The notes beneath the pieces were generated by a model, which was not told the DNA's origin, ran no database searches, and worked only from the letters and a program-made list of their open reading frames with translations. DNA of 64,000 nucleotides from Candidatus Thiodubiliella endoseptemdiera (lineage in GTDB: Bacteria; Pseudomonadota; Gammaproteobacteria; PS1; Pseudothioglobaceae), in contig JACCHT010000002.1 of the NCBI GenBank assembly GCA_013416635.1, positions 248,001 to 312,000 of the forward strand, given 5' to 3'. Made by a program: the position numbers and the translations under genes. Every line of letters begins with the position of its first letter. Positions within the stretch are counted from its first letter, which is position 1. Positions 38,100 through 49,008 of this stretch are shown in pieces.

Positions 38100-39098
38100 T
38101 TATGCGTTTCTTTTTTGAACGGCGTTTGCCAATGTTTTAAGCAGTTTTTCGGTATCATTCCAATTGATACAGCCATCGGTAATACTGACGCCGTATTTGA
38201 GTAATTTCAATGACCCAACGGGCTGATTTCCTTCATTCAAATGTGACTCTATCATCACCCCAGCAATCTGCTTAGAGCCTGCACTAATTTGCTCGGCAAT
38301 ATCTTTGCCAACCTTAATTTGATTTTTGAATTTTTTCTCACTATTGGCGTGTGAAAAATCTACCATCAATTGCTGTGGCAACTTCGCATTGGCAAGTTTT
38401 TCAACCGTTTCTTTTATGCTTTCACTATCAAAATTGGTATCATCTTTGCCACCACGCAAAATCACATGGCAATTTGAATTACCTAATGTTGTGTAACGAT
38501 TAATCATGCCTTTTTTATTAATCGACCAAAACATATGCGAACTACTGGCAGAAACCACCGCATCAATAGCTACCTGAACACCACCATCTGTCCCATTTTT
38601 AAAGCCCACAGGACAAGATAAACCTGATGCCAGTTCACGATGTGTTTGACTTTCTGTGGTGCGTGCGCCAATAGCACCCCACGAAATCAAATCAGAAATA
38701 TATTGCGGGGTAATGAGATCCAAGTATTCGGTAGCTGTCGGTAAGCGTATTTTTGCCAAATCCAGCAATAATTTGCGTGCCAAATCAAAGCCTTTTTCCA
38801 TATGATTGCTATTATCCAAATCTGGGTCATAAATCAAACCCTTCCATCCAACAGTAGTGCGTGGCTTTTCAAAATACACCCGCATTACAATAAATAAATT
38901 GTCTTTGAGCTCGTCTCGCAAGGTTGCTAATTTTTCAGCATATTCTATCGCTGCCTTGGTATCGTGTATAGAACAGGGCCCAACAACGACTAGTAGGCGT
39001 TTATCCTTACCTTTCAGAATATCAGCAATAGTTTGACGCGCATCAACAATAAAATCAGACTCGGGCTTCTTGACCTCATGTCGCTTGATATACACCAT
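38100..39098 (-). CDS. aroG: 3-deoxy-7-phosphoheptulonate synthase (class I DAHP synthase)
   Basis: 332 residues. VVVGPCSIHD (phosphoenolpyruvate/metal region), FEKPRTTVGWKGLIYDP, GARTTESQTHRELASG and MVDFSHANSEK are those of AroG/F/H. First step of aromatic amino acid synthesis. The N-terminus is shorter than the usual 350; another frame upstream reads MLKKILQKISNIRITKSESI from an ATG at 39166 and would join if one C were added to the CCCC run near 39100. Which of the AroG/F/H types it is cannot be told. Confidence 0.9.
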   Translation of the reverse strand: MVYIKRHEVKKPESDFIVDARQTIADILKGKDKRLLVVVGPCSIHDTKAAIEYAEKLATLRDELKDNLFIVMRVYFEKPRTTVGWKGLIYDPDLDNSNHMEKGFDLARKLLLDLAKIRLPTATEYLDLITPQYISDLISWGAIGARTTESQTHRELASGLSCPVGFKNGTDGGVQVAIDAVVSASSSHMFWSINKKGMINRYTTLGNSNCHVILRGGKDDTNFDSESIKETVEKLANAKLPQQLMVDFSHANSEKKFKNQIKVGKDIAEQISAGSKQIAGVMIESHLNEGNQPVGSLKLLKYGVSITDGCINWNDTEKLLKTLANAVQKRNA

Positions 39099-39169
39099 TG
39101 GGGAGTGATAGACTCCGATTTAGTAATGCGGATATTGCTAATTTTTTGTAAAATCTTCTTTAACATGGT

Positions 39170-39964
39170 CTAGATTTTATTTTTCTCAATAACTGCATAA
39201 GCTGAATGGTTATGAATAGATTCAAAATTTTCTGATTCTAAACGGTAGTAATCAATACTGTCATTCGCATTCAAGCCGACCGCGATATCACGCACTAAAT
39301 CTTCAACAAAAGCAGGATTGTCATAAGCTCTCTCGGTCACAATTTTTTCGTCATCTCGTTTTAAAATCGCATACAACTCACACGATGCTTGCGCTTCTGC
39401 TAAATCAATTAAATCTTCTATCTGCAAAGTTTTACCCTTTGCAATTCTCGCTTTAATAGTAATATGTGAACGCTGATTATGCGCACCATATTTAGAAATA
39501 CTCTTTGAACATGGGCAAAGACTGGTCACTGGCACCACAACCTTCGCCATCACTTCGGTCACACCTTGATTTAAAATACCATACAAAGTTACCTGATAAT
39601 CCATCAACGATTCTACACCCGAAGACGGGGCTTTTTTGTTGCGGAAAAATGGGAAATCAACTGTTACATATGCAGTATCTGCATCTAATTTTGCCTGTAC
39701 TTTATCAATAATCTGACCAAAATTACCACAGTTAAATTCACAAGACCCTGTATTCAAAATCTCAATAAAACGCGACATATGCGTGCCTTTCACATGCTCT
39801 GGCAAGGTTACCGTCATGGTCCAATTACCCACCGTTGGATTTTTATTGCCAGCACGGTCAATGTAGGTCATCGGGTGTGAAATATCCTTGATGCCTACTT
39901 TATCAATAACGATTTGTCGAGTGTCTGCATTATTTTGTGTATCGGGTAAATTACATATGCTCAT
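39170..39964 (-). CDS. folE2: GTP cyclohydrolase FolE2 (type IB)
   Basis: 264 residues. Family motifs GTHMSRFIEIL, the metal/catalytic Cys in SLCPCSKSISKYGAHNQRS and ENFESIHNHSAYA at the end. Converts GTP to 7,8-dihydroneopterin triphosphate for folate and queuosine. One base separates it from queD, so the two act in one pathway. Confidence 0.95.
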   Translation of the reverse strand: MSICNLPDTQNNADTRQIVIDKVGIKDISHPMTYIDRAGNKNPTVGNWTMTVTLPEHVKGTHMSRFIEILNTGSCEFNCGNFGQIIDKVQAKLDADTAYVTVDFPFFRNKKAPSSGVESLMDYQVTLYGILNQGVTEVMAKVVVPVTSLCPCSKSISKYGAHNQRSHITIKARIAKGKTLQIEDLIDLAEAQASCELYAILKRDDEKIVTERAYDNPAFVEDLVRDIAVGLNANDSIDYYRLESENFESIHNHSAYAVIEKNKI

Positions 39965-40339
39965 TTATCTTGGCTCCGAATAGGTAACAGATGCTCTGGG
40001 CGTTTCCCAAATAATTACTTCGCAAACACGGACATCTTGATTATTAATTAATTTTGCAACTTCTTGATACATATATTTTGCAATATTTTCAGCAGTTGGA
40101 TTGAGTTTATCAAAAGGCGTAATCTCATTCAAATATTGATGATCCAATCTTTTAACCACTGCTTTGGTTTGTTTTTTGATTTCGCGAAAATCAATCGCAA
40201 TGCCGTTCACATCAAGCTCCTGCGCCTCAATAGACATCTCAACCCCCCAGTTATGACCATGCAAGCGTGCACAATCACCAGGGTAATTTCGTAAGGAATG
40301 GGCTGCACCGAAATCGGTAACAATTTTTAAGACGAACAT
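39965..40339 (-). CDS. queD: 6-carboxy-5,6,7,8-tetrahydropterin synthase QueD
   Basis: 124 residues from the ATG at 40339 (the frame runs on into a MITE but those codons are not part of the gene). FGAAHSLRNYPGDCARLHGHNW contains the catalytic Cys and zinc His residues of QueD; ETPRASVTY is the C-terminal substrate-binding end. Uses the FolE2 product to start queuosine synthesis. Confidence 0.92.
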   Translation of the reverse strand: MFVLKIVTDFGAAHSLRNYPGDCARLHGHNWGVEMSIEAQELDVNGIAIDFREIKKQTKAVVKRLDHQYLNEITPFDKLNPTAENIAKYMYQEVAKLINNQDVRVCEVIIWETPRASVTYSEPR

Positions 40340-40409
40340 AGTAATTCGGAAAAATTGGAAAGGCGTTATTATACCAACTACTGATACAGTATTACACTTT
40401 GAATTACTA

Positions 40410-40570
40410 GAGACCTTTGCATAAATAGGGATGATTAGCAAAATGACAGATTTTATTAAATTGGAAATTTTTTAAATCCACTCCTAGCAGGGCTAAGGGT
40501 GTTTTTAAAAAGTTTGTAATTTGATGAAAGATGGCGTTTTGATGATTATTCATATTTATGCAAAGGTCTC
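40410..40570 (-). repeat. 161-bp MITE, copy 8 (orientation B)
   Basis: Full-length copy between queD and the Sel1-repeat gene. Flanks are TACTA and TAATA, a 5-bp duplication with one difference. On the minus strand it supplies the last codons (ETFA-stop) of the Sel1 protein. Confidence 0.96.
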
Positions 40571-41025
40571 TAATACTATAATCCAAAAATTAGATTTAGG
40601 CTTAAGTATAGATTTAGGATCAGACGCAACCACACTCGTGCCGACATCTATCGGAGCGGTTTTCAGTTTGTCCTTTGCTTTGTTATTTCCTTGTTTTGCC
40701 GATTTTGAATACCATTTAATAGCCTGTTGATAATCTTCTAAAACACCCTGCCCAACTTCGTACATATACCCCACATCGTATTGTGCTTCAATATGCCCTT
40801 GTTCTGCTGCTTTTTTATACCATTTTAAAGCCTGATTATCATCTGTACGAATGTCATGCACAGAATCATTAGCACTTCTGCCTTCATATATACGCCCCAA
40901 ATTATATTGTGCGTTAGCGTTTCCTTGTTCTGCAAGGGCTTTTGTTTGAAAAAAATCTAAAGCTACAGTTGAAAAACTAAGCCCTAGAAGAAATGTTAAT
41001 AAAAATGTCTTATTTTTTTAATCAA
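40556..41025 (-). CDS. Exported Sel1-repeat protein
   Basis: At least 114 residues from 40900, with two clear Sel1/TPR units ([21 protein letters not shown] and [20 protein letters not shown]). The frame is open upstream and encodes another repeat ([20 protein letters not shown]) and a signal peptide ([19 protein letters not shown]), but has no start; adding one A to a seven-A run links it to a TTG at 41025, overlapping the parC end. The last four residues come from the MITE. Sel1 proteins bind partners; the function here is unknown. Confidence 0.65.
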
Positions 41026-43255
41026 CTGCTTCAATTTTAGAAAGGTTTTGATAACCTTTTGGTAGTAAATTACCGCGTCTTGCACGGGTACCAATATAGT
41101 TGGTAAGGTCTTGGAATTTGATGGTTAGGTGGCGTTTTCCTGCAGTAACTTTTAGATTTTGAGTTGCCAATAGGATACAGATGCTGACGACAAATTCTGT
41201 ACCATCTTTCATTTCTTTTGATGGGATTTGAATGAGTTTGTTGCCTTTGCCTTTAGATAAAATTGGTAATTCAGCCACTGGAAACACTAATAAACGCCCA
41301 CGATTAGTGGTTACGGCGATAAATTGATTATCTAAATCATCAACATTAATGACAGGCATTACTTTAGAAACACCAGGCAATGATAAGGAAGTTTTACCTG
41401 CTTTTTTCTTAGATAATAAATCGCCAATAGTGGCAATAAAACCATAACCTGCACTAGAAGCCAACAAAATATGTTGCTCATCATCACCCATAACCACATC
41501 AACAAATTCAGCGCCCATCGGTGGAGTCAATCGACCAGTAAGTGGCTCACCTTGCCCTCTGGCACTTGGTAAAGAGTTTGCACTTAATGAATAAGAACGC
41601 CCTGTTGAATCTAAGAAAATTGCATTTTTATTGCTACGACCTTTGGCACTGGTTGAGTAGCTGTCGCCTGATTTGTAATTTAGGGCGCTAGAGTCAATAT
41701 CGTGCCCTTTGGCACTACGAACCCAACCCTTATCGCTCAATACTACCGTAACATTTTCAGCAGGCATCATATCATCCTCGCTGAAGGCTTGAGATTGTAT
41801 AGAACTCGGCTTAATACTTGATCGTCTTTTGTCGCCGAACTCTTTAACAATGACCCTTAATTCATTTTTAATGTAAGTTTTTAGTCGGGCTTCACTTGAT
41901 AATAATAAGTCTAATTTTTCTTTTTCAGCGACTAATTCCTCTTGTTCACTTTGAATTTTCATCTCTTCTAATTTGGCAAGATGACGCAGTTTTAATTCCA
42001 AAATTGCTTCGGCTTGGATCTCGCTTAACTTAAAACGAGCAATCAATATTGACTTGGGTTTATCATTTTCTCGAATAATGGCAATCACTTCATCGATATT
42101 CAAAAAGGCAATTAATAAACCTTCTAAGATGTGCAACCTTGCCAAAATTTTATCCAAACGGTGGTCTAGGCGATTGGTAACCACTTGCGTGCGATAGGTG
42201 AGCCATTCTTTCAGCATTGGGATGAGTGGTTTAACCTGTGGTTTACCGTCCAAACCAATCACATTCATATTGACGCGGTAATTTTTTTCCAAATCAGTAG
42301 TGGCAAATAAATGCGACATTAACGCATCAGTATCTACACGATTTGACCTTGGAACAATCACAATCCGAGTTGGATTTTCGTGATCGGATTCATCACGAAT
42401 ATCCTCCACTAATGGCAATTTCTTCTTACGCATTTGGTCGGCAATCTGAGTGATAACTTTAGAGCCAGAAGTTTGATATGGTAAGGTTTCAACAACAATT
42501 TCACCCTTTTCTTTTTGGTAAGTGGCACGCATTTTAACGCTACCATGCCCTGTTGCATAAATCTGTTTAATATCCGCTTCACTTGAGACAATATCCGCAG
42601 CAGTTGGATAATCAGGTGCGGGCATAATTTGCATAATTTCATCTAACTCAGCTGATGGTTTATCCAGTAATTGAATACAAGCATTCACCACTTCGGTCAA
42701 ATTATGCGGTGGCACATCGGTCGCCATACCCACGGCAATACCTGAAGTTCCATTCAATAAAAGATTGGGGATTTTTGCTGGCAATTGCTTCGGCTCTTGC
42801 AAAGAACCATCAAAATTATCCGCCCATTCCACTGTGCCTTGATTGATTTCCGAGAGCAATAAATCCGCATAACGAGATAATTTGCTTTCGGTATAACGCA
42901 TCGCCGCAAACGATTTTGGGTCATCAGGTGCACCCCAATTCCCTTGCCCATCAATAAACGGATAACGATACGAAAACGGCTGTGCCATTAACACCATCGC
43001 CTCATAACAGGCACTATCGCCGTGCGGATGAAATTTACCCAAAACATCACCAACAGTTCGAGCAGATTTTTTAAATTTAGCCGTTGATTTAAGCCCCAAT
43101 TCACTCATCGCATAAACAATACGGCGTTGAACAGGCTTTAGCCCATCGCCCACAAACGGCAATGCACGGTCAAGAATGACATACATCGAATAATCAAGAT
43201 AAGCGCGTTCACTAAATTCAGCGACACTTTGTTGTTCAAGGTTGATTTGGCTCAT
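41018..43255 (-). CDS. parC: DNA topoisomerase IV subunit A
   Basis: 745 residues. [26 protein letters not shown] at the N-terminus, [16 protein letters not shown] (quinolone region) and the catalytic Tyr in [14 protein letters not shown]. No GyrA box in the C-terminal domain, as expected for ParC. Decatenates daughter chromosomes with ParE. Confidence 0.96.
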   Translation of the reverse strand: MSQINLEQQSVAEFSERAYLDYSMYVILDRALPFVGDGLKPVQRRIVYAMSELGLKSTAKFKKSARTVGDVLGKFHPHGDSACYEAMVLMAQPFSYRYPFIDGQGNWGAPDDPKSFAAMRYTESKLSRYADLLLSEINQGTVEWADNFDGSLQEPKQLPAKIPNLLLNGTSGIAVGMATDVPPHNLTEVVNACIQLLDKPSAELDEIMQIMPAPDYPTAADIVSSEADIKQIYATGHGSVKMRATYQKEKGEIVVETLPYQTSGSKVITQIADQMRKKKLPLVEDIRDESDHENPTRIVIVPRSNRVDTDALMSHLFATTDLEKNYRVNMNVIGLDGKPQVKPLIPMLKEWLTYRTQVVTNRLDHRLDKILARLHILEGLLIAFLNIDEVIAIIRENDKPKSILIARFKLSEIQAEAILELKLRHLAKLEEMKIQSEQEELVAEKEKLDLLLSSEARLKTYIKNELRVIVKEFGDKRRSSIKPSSIQSQAFSEDDMMPAENVTVVLSDKGWVRSAKGHDIDSSALNYKSGDSYSTSAKGRSNKNAIFLDSTGRSYSLSANSLPSARGQGEPLTGRLTPPMGAEFVDVVMGDDEQHILLASSAGYGFIATIGDLLSKKKAGKTSLSLPGVSKVMPVINVDDLDNQFIAVTTNRGRLLVFPVAELPILSKGKGNKLIQIPSKEMKDGTEFVVSICILLATQNLKVTAGKRHLTIKFQDLTNYIGTRARRGNLLPKGYQNLSKIEAVD

Positions 43256-43575
43256 TTTTCCCTAATTTTTCCCTAAAGGAATACATAAAAGTTCGGATTA
43301 TTTTAACCGAATTGCTAAACGCTTTAATTGAAAGTGTAAAGTTTTCTAACTTTTCTAACATTGTTGAGTAAACAGATAATTAACTTAATCGCCCTACATA
43401 TTGTCAATACATTTTACCAAAAAACATTTATTCATCAATAAGGGGATACAAAGTTTGTTATTTAAATACAAGAAAGGTTAACCTTTTGTCGCTTCATGTT
43501 TAGTGTGAAGATCATTTTTTTTAAAAATGCTCCAAAATTATTAAGAGTTATACGACTCTTTCCTAAATATTACAA
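43256..43575. other. Intergenic region upstream of parC
   Basis: About 320 bases without a supported gene. AT-rich; a short hairpin AGAGT-TATACG-ACTCT lies near 43542. It must contain the parC promoter on the minus strand, but no clear hexamer pair was identified. Confidence 0.5.
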
Positions 43576-43736
43576 GAGTCCTTTGCATAAATAGGGATGA
43601 TTAGCAAAATGACAGATTTTATTAAATTGGAAATTTTTTAAATCCACTCCTAGCAGGGCTAAGGGTGTTTTTAAAAAGTTTGTAATTTGATGAAAGATGG
43701 CGTTTTGATGATTATTCATATTTATGCAAAGGTCTC
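43576..43736 (-). repeat. 161-bp MITE, copy 9 (orientation B)
   Basis: Full-length copy with one change in its left end (GAGTCC). Flanks TACAA and AATAT do not form a duplication, so one flank has changed since insertion. The next gene starts 15 bases after the right end. Confidence 0.95.
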
Positions 43737-43750
43737 AATATATTTAAATT

Positions 43751-44512
43751 ATGCTAATTACCATCAAAAAAATTATCTTTATTGGGTTCTTTATCTTAAG
43801 TACGCCCTCTATAGCCCAAAAAATTACAACGATTAAAATGCCTTCGGGAGAAGATATAGAGCTTAGAATTTTTCCTGCAAAAGGAAATGTTTTGCTACTA
43901 GGGTTTCCATGTGATTTCGGCAAAAGTAAAAACGAAGAATCCGTTGCCAAATCTTTATCTGAAGATGGCTTAGAAGTATGGATGCCAGACATATTAAGCA
44001 CTTATATGCTGCCAAAAGTGCGTAGTAGTTATGCAAAAATAAAGAATGAAGACTTGGTTCGTATTGTCCAAAAAGCTATAAAAACAGGCAAAGATATTTA
44101 TTTGATTGCTTCTGGGGCTGGCACACAACTAGCATTACGCGCCGCAGCAAAATGGCATGAAAAATATCAAAATTCTGACGGTTTAAAGGGGTTAATATTA
44201 TTATTTCCTCGGCTTAATAGTGCTGAGCCTATACCTGGCGTTAAGCCAAAATATGTTAGTGCGGTTGGTACAACTAAAAAACCAATTATGATATTAGAAG
44301 GTGGCAGAACCCCAAATAAATGGGGGCTTAAACATTTAAGTATGAAATTAAGTGCAGGTGGCAGTAAAGTTATTTCCAAAGTTATACCCGATATTCGAGG
44401 ATATTTTTTTAAACGCAAAGACCCAAACAGAACTGAAGATATGGTTACTTCAGAACTATCTGGTTTAATCAAAGTGAGTCTATTTTACTTACAAAAAGGA
44501 ATTTTAGAATGA
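43751..44512 (+). CDS. Exported alpha/beta-hydrolase-like protein
   Basis: 253 residues with a signal peptide (IIFIGFFILSTPSIA). VLLLGFPCDFG, DIYLIASGAGTQLALRAA (a G-x-G nucleophile-elbow-like turn, but with Ala-Gly-Ala in place of a clear Ser) and PIMILEGGRTPN suggest an alpha/beta hydrolase fold; catalytic residues are not certain. Its stop TGA is made of the final T and the first GA of the MITE. The ancestral layout was an ATGA overlap with the thioredoxin gene. Confidence 0.65.
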   Translation: MLITIKKIIFIGFFILSTPSIAQKITTIKMPSGEDIELRIFPAKGNVLLLGFPCDFGKSKNEESVAKSLSEDGLEVWMPDILSTYMLPKVRSSYAKIKNEDLVRIVQKAIKTGKDIYLIASGAGTQLALRAAAKWHEKYQNSDGLKGLILLFPRLNSAEPIPGVKPKYVSAVGTTKKPIMILEGGRTPNKWGLKHLSMKLSAGGSKVISKVIPDIRGYFFKRKDPNRTEDMVTSELSGLIKVSLFYLQKGILE

Positions 44513-44671
44513 GACCTTTGCATAAATATGAATAATCATCAAAACGCCATCTTTCATCAAATTACAAACTTTTTAAAAACACCCTTAGCCCTGCTAGGAG
44601 TGGATTTAAAAAATTTCCAATTTAATAAAATCTGTCATTTTGCTAATCATCCCTATTTATGCAAAGGTCTC
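44511..44671 (+). repeat. 161-bp MITE, copy 10 (orientation A)
   Basis: Full-length copy with AGAAT on both sides. It inserted into the ATGA stop/start overlap of two coupled genes; the duplication kept the start codon of the right gene while the MITE end rebuilt the stop of the left gene. Confidence 0.97.
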
Positions 44672-44674
44672 AGA

Positions 44675-45178
44675 ATGAATAAAATATTCTTGGCATTATT
44701 ACTTATAATTACGCTAAACACAAACGCAGTAGAGCTTAAAAAATACACGGGATTAATTAAAAAACCCACTATTTCCCTGCCAGATTTAAATGGCAAAATA
44801 CATACCTTGTCCCAATATAAAGGGAATATAGTTTTAGTGCAATTTTGGGCAACTTATTGCCCGCCTTGTATCAAGGAGATGCCCTCCATGAATAGTTTAC
44901 AAAGTAAGCTCAAGAAAGCAGATATACCTTTTAAAATCTTAGCCATTAATATGGCAGAAAGTAAAGCCGAAGTTGAAAAATTTGTAAAAATTGTTAATCC
45001 AGAATTTACTATATTAATGAACGAAGACGGCTCTAGTATTCAACAATGGCAAGTATTTGCAGCACCTTCAAATTTCTTGATTAACAAACAAGGTGAAATT
45101 ATTTATACTTTATTTGGCGGTGTTGAATGGAATTCTAAAGAAATTATTAAAAAGATAACACAACTCTCAAAATTCTAA
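44675..45178 (+). CDS. Periplasmic TlpA/ResA-like thioredoxin
   Basis: 167 residues from the ATG at 44675, which lies in the right AGAAT duplication; the longer open frame from 44528 is MITE sequence. Short signal peptide (IFLALLLIITLNTNA). VQFWATYCPPCIKEMP has the C-P-P-C active site, AAPSNFLINKQGEII the cis-Pro region. Reduces disulfides, for example in cytochrome c maturation. Confidence 0.9.
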   Translation: MNKIFLALLLIITLNTNAVELKKYTGLIKKPTISLPDLNGKIHTLSQYKGNIVLVQFWATYCPPCIKEMPSMNSLQSKLKKADIPFKILAINMAESKAEVEKFVKIVNPEFTILMNEDGSSIQQWQVFAAPSNFLINKQGEIIYTLFGGVEWNSKEIIKKITQLSKF

Positions 45179-45182
45179 AAAC

Positions 45183-46895
45183 CTATTTAAAATCTTCGGT
45201 AGTAATACACGAACAAAATAAATTTCTATCACCATATACATTATCAATACGCTTCACAGGCGGGAAGTATTTATTTGCCACTAGCGACTCAACTGGATAT
45301 AACGCCTGCGTTCTGGTGTAAGGATAATTCCATTCCCCTGACATCTCATGTGCCGTGTGTGGTGCATTTTTCAATGGGTTATTTTCTCTATCCCATTTGC
45401 CAGAAATTACATTTTGAATTTCATTATAAATACTAACCATTGCGGTGATAAATCTGTCTATTTCTCGCTTTGATTCACTCTCCGTTGGCTCAATCATCAG
45501 CGTGCCTGAGACGGGAAATGACATCGTTGGCGAATGAAAACCGTAGTCCATCAAACGCTTGGCAATGTCTTCTTCAGTGATACCACTCTCATCTTTCAGA
45601 GGGCGGATGTCAATAATACATTCATGTGCTACCATACCTTGATCACCTCGATAGAGAATTGGGAAGTGGTCTTTGAGTTCGGTGGCAATATAATTGGCAC
45701 TAACAATAGCAATTTCGGTTGAACGCTGCATGCCGTGCTTGCCTAATAATTTAATATAACTCCAAGAAATGGGCAAGATTGAGGCAGAACCATACATCGC
45801 TGCCGAAACGGCGTTTGAATCTTTAACCAACGGGTCTCCTGGTAAGAATTGTGCCAAATGTGCTTTTACGCCAATAGGCCCCATACCCGGACCGCCACCG
45901 CCATGCGGAATGGCAAAAGTTTTGTGTAAATTAATGTGCGACACATCAGCACCAAACTCACCCATACGAGTAATACCCACCATTGCATTTAGGTTAGCAC
46001 CATCTAAATAAACTTGCCCGCCTCTGGTGTGAATAATGTCACATATTTTTTGTATTTGAACTTCAAATACGCCATGTGTTGATGGATAAGTTACCATAAT
46101 TGCAGCAAGATTATCGGCGTGTTTTTGGGCTTTTTCTTGCAAATCATCTACGGAAATATTGCCTGATTCATCACATTTTACAATCACCACTTTCATCCCT
46201 GCCATCACGGCACTTGCGGGGTTTGTACCATGTGCTGAGGAAGGGATTAAGCAAATATTACGATGTGCATCACCACGAGACTGGTGATACGCATGAATCG
46301 CAAGTAGCCCTGCAAATTCACCTTGAGAGCCTGCATTTGGCTGTAATGATACTGCATCATAGCCTGTTATCTCACACAGAGCGTGCTCCAAATCTTTGAA
46401 TAATTGCTGATAGCCTTGTGTTTGCGTTGCGGGTGCATAAGGGTGTAATTTTGAAAACCCTGGCAATGAAATCGGATACATTTGCGTAGCGGCATTGAGT
46501 TTCATAGTACAAGAGCCTAGTGCAATCATTGAGTGATTAAGGGCAATATCCTTGTTTTCCAAGCGCTTTAAATAACGCATCATTTCTGTTTCCGAGTGAT
46601 GCAAACTAAAGACTGGATGAGTCAAAAACACGCTTTCCCGCACTTGCCCATGACAAGGTTCGACCTTGTCAAAGCATGACAAGGTCGAACCTTGTCCAAA
46701 AATAGCTAACAAGGATTTTAAATCTTCTGTGGTAGTGGTTTCATCCATTGCAATCGTTAGTTGATTATCATTCAACAAACGCAAATTGATATTTTTTTCT
46801 TGTGCCTGTTTAAATAGTGCTTGTGCTTTATCAGTGTTAATCGTAATTGTATCAAAAAACTGTGTACTTGCTAATTCAAAGCCCGCATCGCTCAA
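45183..46895 (-). CDS. gcvP: Glycine dehydrogenase (decarboxylating), C-terminal part
   Basis: 570 residues, C-terminal half of the P-protein: [26 protein letters not shown], and the pyridoxal-phosphate lysine in [18 protein letters not shown]. It overlaps the N-terminal part by 4 bases in the -1 frame. Adding one A to the run in GCAAAAGTTTGA gives a single GcvP of about 930 residues like the E. coli enzyme, so this is one gene split by a one-base loss, not the two-subunit GcvPA/PB type. A palindromic insert at 46652-46696 adds about 15 residues ([13 protein letters not shown]). Confidence 0.92.
   Translation of the reverse strand: MSDAGFELASTQFFDTITINTDKAQALFKQAQEKNINLRLLNDNQLTIAMDETTTTEDLKSLLAIFGQGSTLSCFDKVEPCHGQVRESVFLTHPVFSLHHSETEMMRYLKRLENKDIALNHSMIALGSCTMKLNAATQMYPISLPGFSKLHPYAPATQTQGYQQLFKDLEHALCEITGYDAVSLQPNAGSQGEFAGLLAIHAYHQSRGDAHRNICLIPSSAHGTNPASAVMAGMKVVIVKCDESGNISVDDLQEKAQKHADNLAAIMVTYPSTHGVFEVQIQKICDIIHTRGGQVYLDGANLNAMVGITRMGEFGADVSHINLHKTFAIPHGGGGPGMGPIGVKAHLAQFLPGDPLVKDSNAVSAAMYGSASILPISWSYIKLLGKHGMQRSTEIAIVSANYIATELKDHFPILYRGDQGMVAHECIIDIRPLKDESGITEEDIAKRLMDYGFHSPTMSFPVSGTLMIEPTESESKREIDRFITAMVSIYNEIQNVISGKWDRENNPLKNAPHTAHEMSGEWNYPYTRTQALYPVESLVANKYFPPVKRIDNVYGDRNLFCSCITTEDFK
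46652..46696. repeat. Perfect palindromic element inside the gcvP frame
   Basis: Two 19-base arms, GACAAGGTTCGACCTTGTC and its exact complement, around the 7-base loop AAAGCAT. Each arm is itself nearly palindromic. The 45 bases are in frame and encode a cysteine-containing stretch that falls in a poorly conserved linker of the P-protein. Confidence 0.85.
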
Positions 46896-47983
46896 ACTTT
46901 TGCCAATGTTGCCGCCTTTAAATGCACCTTAGTCGCAATATTTTTCAGCCCTTTTGCACCGTGATAAATACCGTACGCCGCCGCTAACACTGCTAACAAA
47001 ACCTGCGCCGTACAAATATTACTGGTGGCTTTATCGCGACGAATATGCTGCTCACGGGTTTGCAAAGACATCCGCATTGCCAAGTTACCAAGTGTGTCTT
47101 GAGACACACCAATAATACGCCCTGGCACCATGCGTTTAAATTCATCACGGGTGGCTAAAAACGCAGCATGAGGACCGCCGAAACCCATTGGCACACCGAA
47201 ACGCTGAGAGTTGCCAATAGCAATATCTGCACCCATCTCAGCTGGAGTTTTAAGTAAAGTCAGTGCTAAAAGATCACAAGCAACAATGGTTAATACATTT
47301 TGCATTTTGGCTTTTGCAATATCAGCGCTCAAATCACGCACTTCGCCATTTGTGCCTGGTGATTGTAACAAAGTAGCGAAACAATCAGAAAAATCATCGC
47401 CCTGGATATCTGCCACTACTAACTCAATGCCGAGTGGCTTGGCACGCGTTTGTAAAATCGTAATGGTTTGCGGATGAGTGTTTCTGTCGATTAAAAACCG
47501 ATTAGATTTGTTTTTACGATTAACGCGTTTTGCCATCATCATCGCTTCCGCCGCAGCTGTCGGTTCATCTAACAATGACGCATTAGAAATATCCATCCCC
47601 GTCAAATCTATAATCATCTGCTGAAAATTGAGCAGCATCTCCAAACGCCCCTGCGAAATCTCCGCCTGATAAGGCGTATAAGCCGTGTACCAGCCTGGAT
47701 TTTCTAAAATATTTCGCTGAATAACGGTCGGTATCAAAGTCCCGTAATATCCCTGCCCAATAAAATTAGTTGCAATCGTATTTTGATCCGCCAGTTCAGT
47801 CGCCAATGCCAGTGTATCCCGTTCACTTATGCCCTCATCAATCGCCATACGATTACCGAATAAAATACTCTCTGGCACAGTTTTAGACACAACATCAGCA
47901 ACCGATTTTTGTTCGATAATAGTTAACATTGAAACAATATCCACTTCACTGGGTCCAATGTGTCTATCTAAAAAGTCGCTCAT
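46892..47983 (-). CDS. gcvP: Glycine dehydrogenase (decarboxylating), N-terminal part
   Basis: 363 residues starting [13 protein letters not shown], the standard GcvP start, with [22 protein letters not shown] and [27 protein letters not shown]. Glycine cleavage P-protein: decarboxylates glycine and passes aminomethyl to the H-protein. Ends prematurely after KAATLAKV where one A seems missing. It would complete photorespiratory salvage of glycolate carbon together with GlcD. No H- or T-protein gene is in the window. Confidence 0.92.
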   Translation of the reverse strand: MSDFLDRHIGPSEVDIVSMLTIIEQKSVADVVSKTVPESILFGNRMAIDEGISERDTLALATELADQNTIATNFIGQGYYGTLIPTVIQRNILENPGWYTAYTPYQAEISQGRLEMLLNFQQMIIDLTGMDISNASLLDEPTAAAEAMMMAKRVNRKNKSNRFLIDRNTHPQTITILQTRAKPLGIELVVADIQGDDFSDCFATLLQSPGTNGEVRDLSADIAKAKMQNVLTIVACDLLALTLLKTPAEMGADIAIGNSQRFGVPMGFGGPHAAFLATRDEFKRMVPGRIIGVSQDTLGNLAMRMSLQTREQHIRRDKATSNICTAQVLLAVLAAAYGIYHGAKGLKNIATKVHLKAATLAKV

Positions 47984-48131
47984 AAATAAGGATATGTATA
48001 AAAATTTAAAGCATGAATTTTAATCTTAAATGAAAAAAAATACCACTTAAAAATATAGGGTTTATTAACTGGTTTAAGAAAAAAATAAAATACCATTATA
48101 GTGGTTTAAAGGTAAATATTTATTACCTACT

Positions 48132-48292
48132 GAGACCTTTGCATAAATAGGGATGATTGGCAAAATGACAGATTTTATTAAATTGGAAATTTTTTAAATC
48201 CACTCCTAGCAGGGCTAAGGGTGTTTTTAAAAAGTTTGTAATTTGATGAAAGATGGCGTTTTGATGATTATTCATATTTATGCAAAGGTCTC
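48132..48292 (-). repeat. 161-bp MITE, copy 11 (orientation B)
   Basis: Full-length copy with one substitution (GATTGGCAAAATG), CTACT on both sides, in the divergent gap between gcvP and the DUF4395-like gene. Confidence 0.97.
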
Positions 48293-48383
48293 CTACTATC
48301 AAATAAAAAATTACAGATATTAAAAATTAATTAAATATAAATACCAATCAATCTATATAATAATAAAAAGACAAGAATAAATT

Positions 48384-49008
48384 ATGTTTGGATTTGGTGA
48401 AAAAATAGCGGGTTATGATATCCTCGTTTTTAATGAGCGAGAGGTTCGAGCGGCAGCGGGAATTGTATTTTTCTTTGCATTCATGGCTTTTTTGAATGGA
48501 TTTTTGACAGGCAATAATGAACCAACTAAGTTAATGGTAACAGTGTTTTTGTTTGATTTCTTTATTCGTGTTTTTGTCAATCCAAAATATTCGCCGTCAA
48601 TGGTGGTGGGGCGTTGGATAGTAAATAATCAAATGCCAGAGTATGTTGGTGCACCACAAAAAAAATGGGCGTGGGATTTGGATTTTTCTTAGCACTGATA
48701 ATGTTTTATTTGGTGGTGTTGAATGATGTGCGTGGCATGGTGAATATTCTGACTTGTGCGTTGTGCTTGGGTTTGTTGTTTTTGAATCGGTATTTGGAAT
48801 TTGCGTGGGTTGCAAGGTTTATAATGCTTATCACAAGGGCGGTGCAAAACATTGCCCAGGTGAATCATGTGATTTGGCGAGAAGTCGACTGCCAATTCAA
48901 AATTTGAATGTGGTACAAAAAGTAATTTTTGTGTTGTCAATATTGACATTGCTATATTTAATGTTCGGTGATATTGTTGATTTTTTACTTAAAGAGACCT
49001 TTGCATAA
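48384..49008 (+). CDS. DUF4395-type membrane protein with two apparent one-base deletions
   Basis: Three overlapping frames form one protein: MFGFGEKIAGYDILVFNERE to APQKKWAW; then GFGFFLALIMFYLVVL to CLGLLF; then FESVFGICVGCKVYNAYHKG to the end. Restoring one G near 48675 and one T near 48783 fuses them to about 208 residues with four membrane segments and the conserved NPKYSP and GCKxYN motifs of DUF4395 proteins. Function unknown; often near thioredoxin or sulfur genes. The last residues ETFA are from the MITE (ancestral end LLKG). Confidence 0.72.

Noticed and set aside
45183-47983. Two-subunit glycine dehydrogenase GcvPA/GcvPB
   Set aside because: The parts are 363 and 570 residues with the break inside the large-protein linker, and the C-terminal part lacks a natural GcvPB start; they fit one E. 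coli-type GcvP split by a base loss.
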